Shown in pieces: positions 57,764-57,841 of a stretch of 57,841 nt of DNA; positions within the stretch are counted from its first letter, which is position 1, and each line of letters begins with the position of its first letter. This DNA comes from Micromonospora sp. HNM0581 (GTDB taxonomy: Bacteria > Actinomycetota > Actinomycetes > Mycobacteriales > Micromonosporaceae), in the NCBI RefSeq assembly GCF_012726175.1, contig NZ_JAASAD010000022.1, positions 1-57,841 on the forward strand, read 5' to 3'. The notes below the pieces were generated by a model. The model searched no databases. It saw only the letters and a program-made list of their open reading frames with translations, and was not told the DNA's origin. A program made the translations under genes and the position numbers.

Positions 57764-57841
57764 TCAGTCGTTGGCCGGGGTGAGTCGGCCCTCGAAGGCG
57801 ACCTGGAAGGCGTTCAGGGGTGCCTTCCAGCGCATGGTCCA
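57764..57841 (-). mobile_element. IS256 (mutator)-family transposase C-terminus, partial
   Basis: The minus-strand frame from the window edge reads WTMRWKAPLNAFQVAFEGRL, then TPAND and a stop at 57764-57766. This is the typical C-terminus of IS256/mutator-type transposases (W.MRWK.ALNAF...F). The element's right end is near 57727 and it interrupts the NRPS gene. The rest lies outside the window. Confidence 0.65.

Noticed and set aside
1..57841. CRISPR arrays, retrons, toxin-antitoxin pairs or other defence systems
   Set aside because: No regularly spaced repeats, reverse transcriptase, restriction-modification or typical toxin genes were seen. The RecB-like nuclease at 42373 has no Cas neighbours and is probably a repair protein.

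Overview
The window is high-GC actinobacterial chromosome. It uses GTG and TTG starts freely, and several genes have a TANNNT -10 element only 6-8 nt before the start codon, so they look leaderless. Gene content and order (KorAB, the folP2-tag-DUF3117 and htrA-tatB-mrp blocks, the galU-moeA/glp-rimJ-glpR block, PopR/ClgR-ClpP) point to Micromonosporaceae (Micromonospora/Salinispora-like). That placement is an inference from protein character, not from a marker gene.

Layout. 1-2213 is a graveyard of broken mobile and cargo DNA: an IS1380-type transposase fragment, a clipped DUF2975-like gene, a nearly complete IS5-family element (787-1751) with 21-bp inverted repeats but a doubly frameshifted transposase, the C-terminus of an ISAs1 transposase, and the NAD-binding tail of a ferric-reductase-like protein. 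2295-9262 carries a large winged-helix/AAA regulator, an MFS/GPH-type transporter, a solitary ClpP with a ClgR/PopR-like regulator, and a K+ channel with a TrkA-N domain. 9324-12961 holds korAB (2-oxoacid:ferredoxin oxidoreductase) divergent from an isolated nuoA-like gene. 12984-26000 resembles the M. tuberculosis Rv1207-Rv1232c neighbourhood: folP2, a DivIVA-domain protein, tag, DUF3117, O-methyltransferase, htrA, tatB, mrp, and a CBS/MgtE-N protein. Genes for gpgS, sigE and rseA, which I recall from that neighbourhood, are not present at the corresponding places.

26000-45640 is mostly ordinary core genome: PhzF-like isomerase, HAD phosphatase, EamA transporter, short-chain dehydrogenases, two DUF4190 proteins, radical SAM protein, DCC protein, thioredoxin, TrmH-type methyltransferase, a PH-domain protein, a SigE-type sigma factor with a membrane-anchored partner, PHP phosphatase, MarC, a RecB-like nuclease and an MpaB-type oxygenase. 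45683-53158 contains fmdB, 5-formyl-THF cyclo-ligase, a diguanylate cyclase, and then galU-glp-rimJ-glpR. This last order matches Rv0991c-Rv0996 and the gephyrin-like Glp/GlpR (SepX) cell-division locus.

A tRNA-Ala(CGC) with a strong terminator (53379-53495) marks a change of character. Beyond it, all on the minus strand, lie a small protein, an MFS exporter, a FemAB/GNAT-like transferase, a 2OG-Fe(II) oxygenase and the frameshifted PCP-thioesterase end of an NRPS, which is cut at about 57727 by an IS256-type element running off the window. This looks like the edge of a tRNA-associated island carrying a damaged, or IS-interrupted, NRPS pathway. It is the most accessory and least predictable part of the window, and the best place to look for undescribed chemistry.
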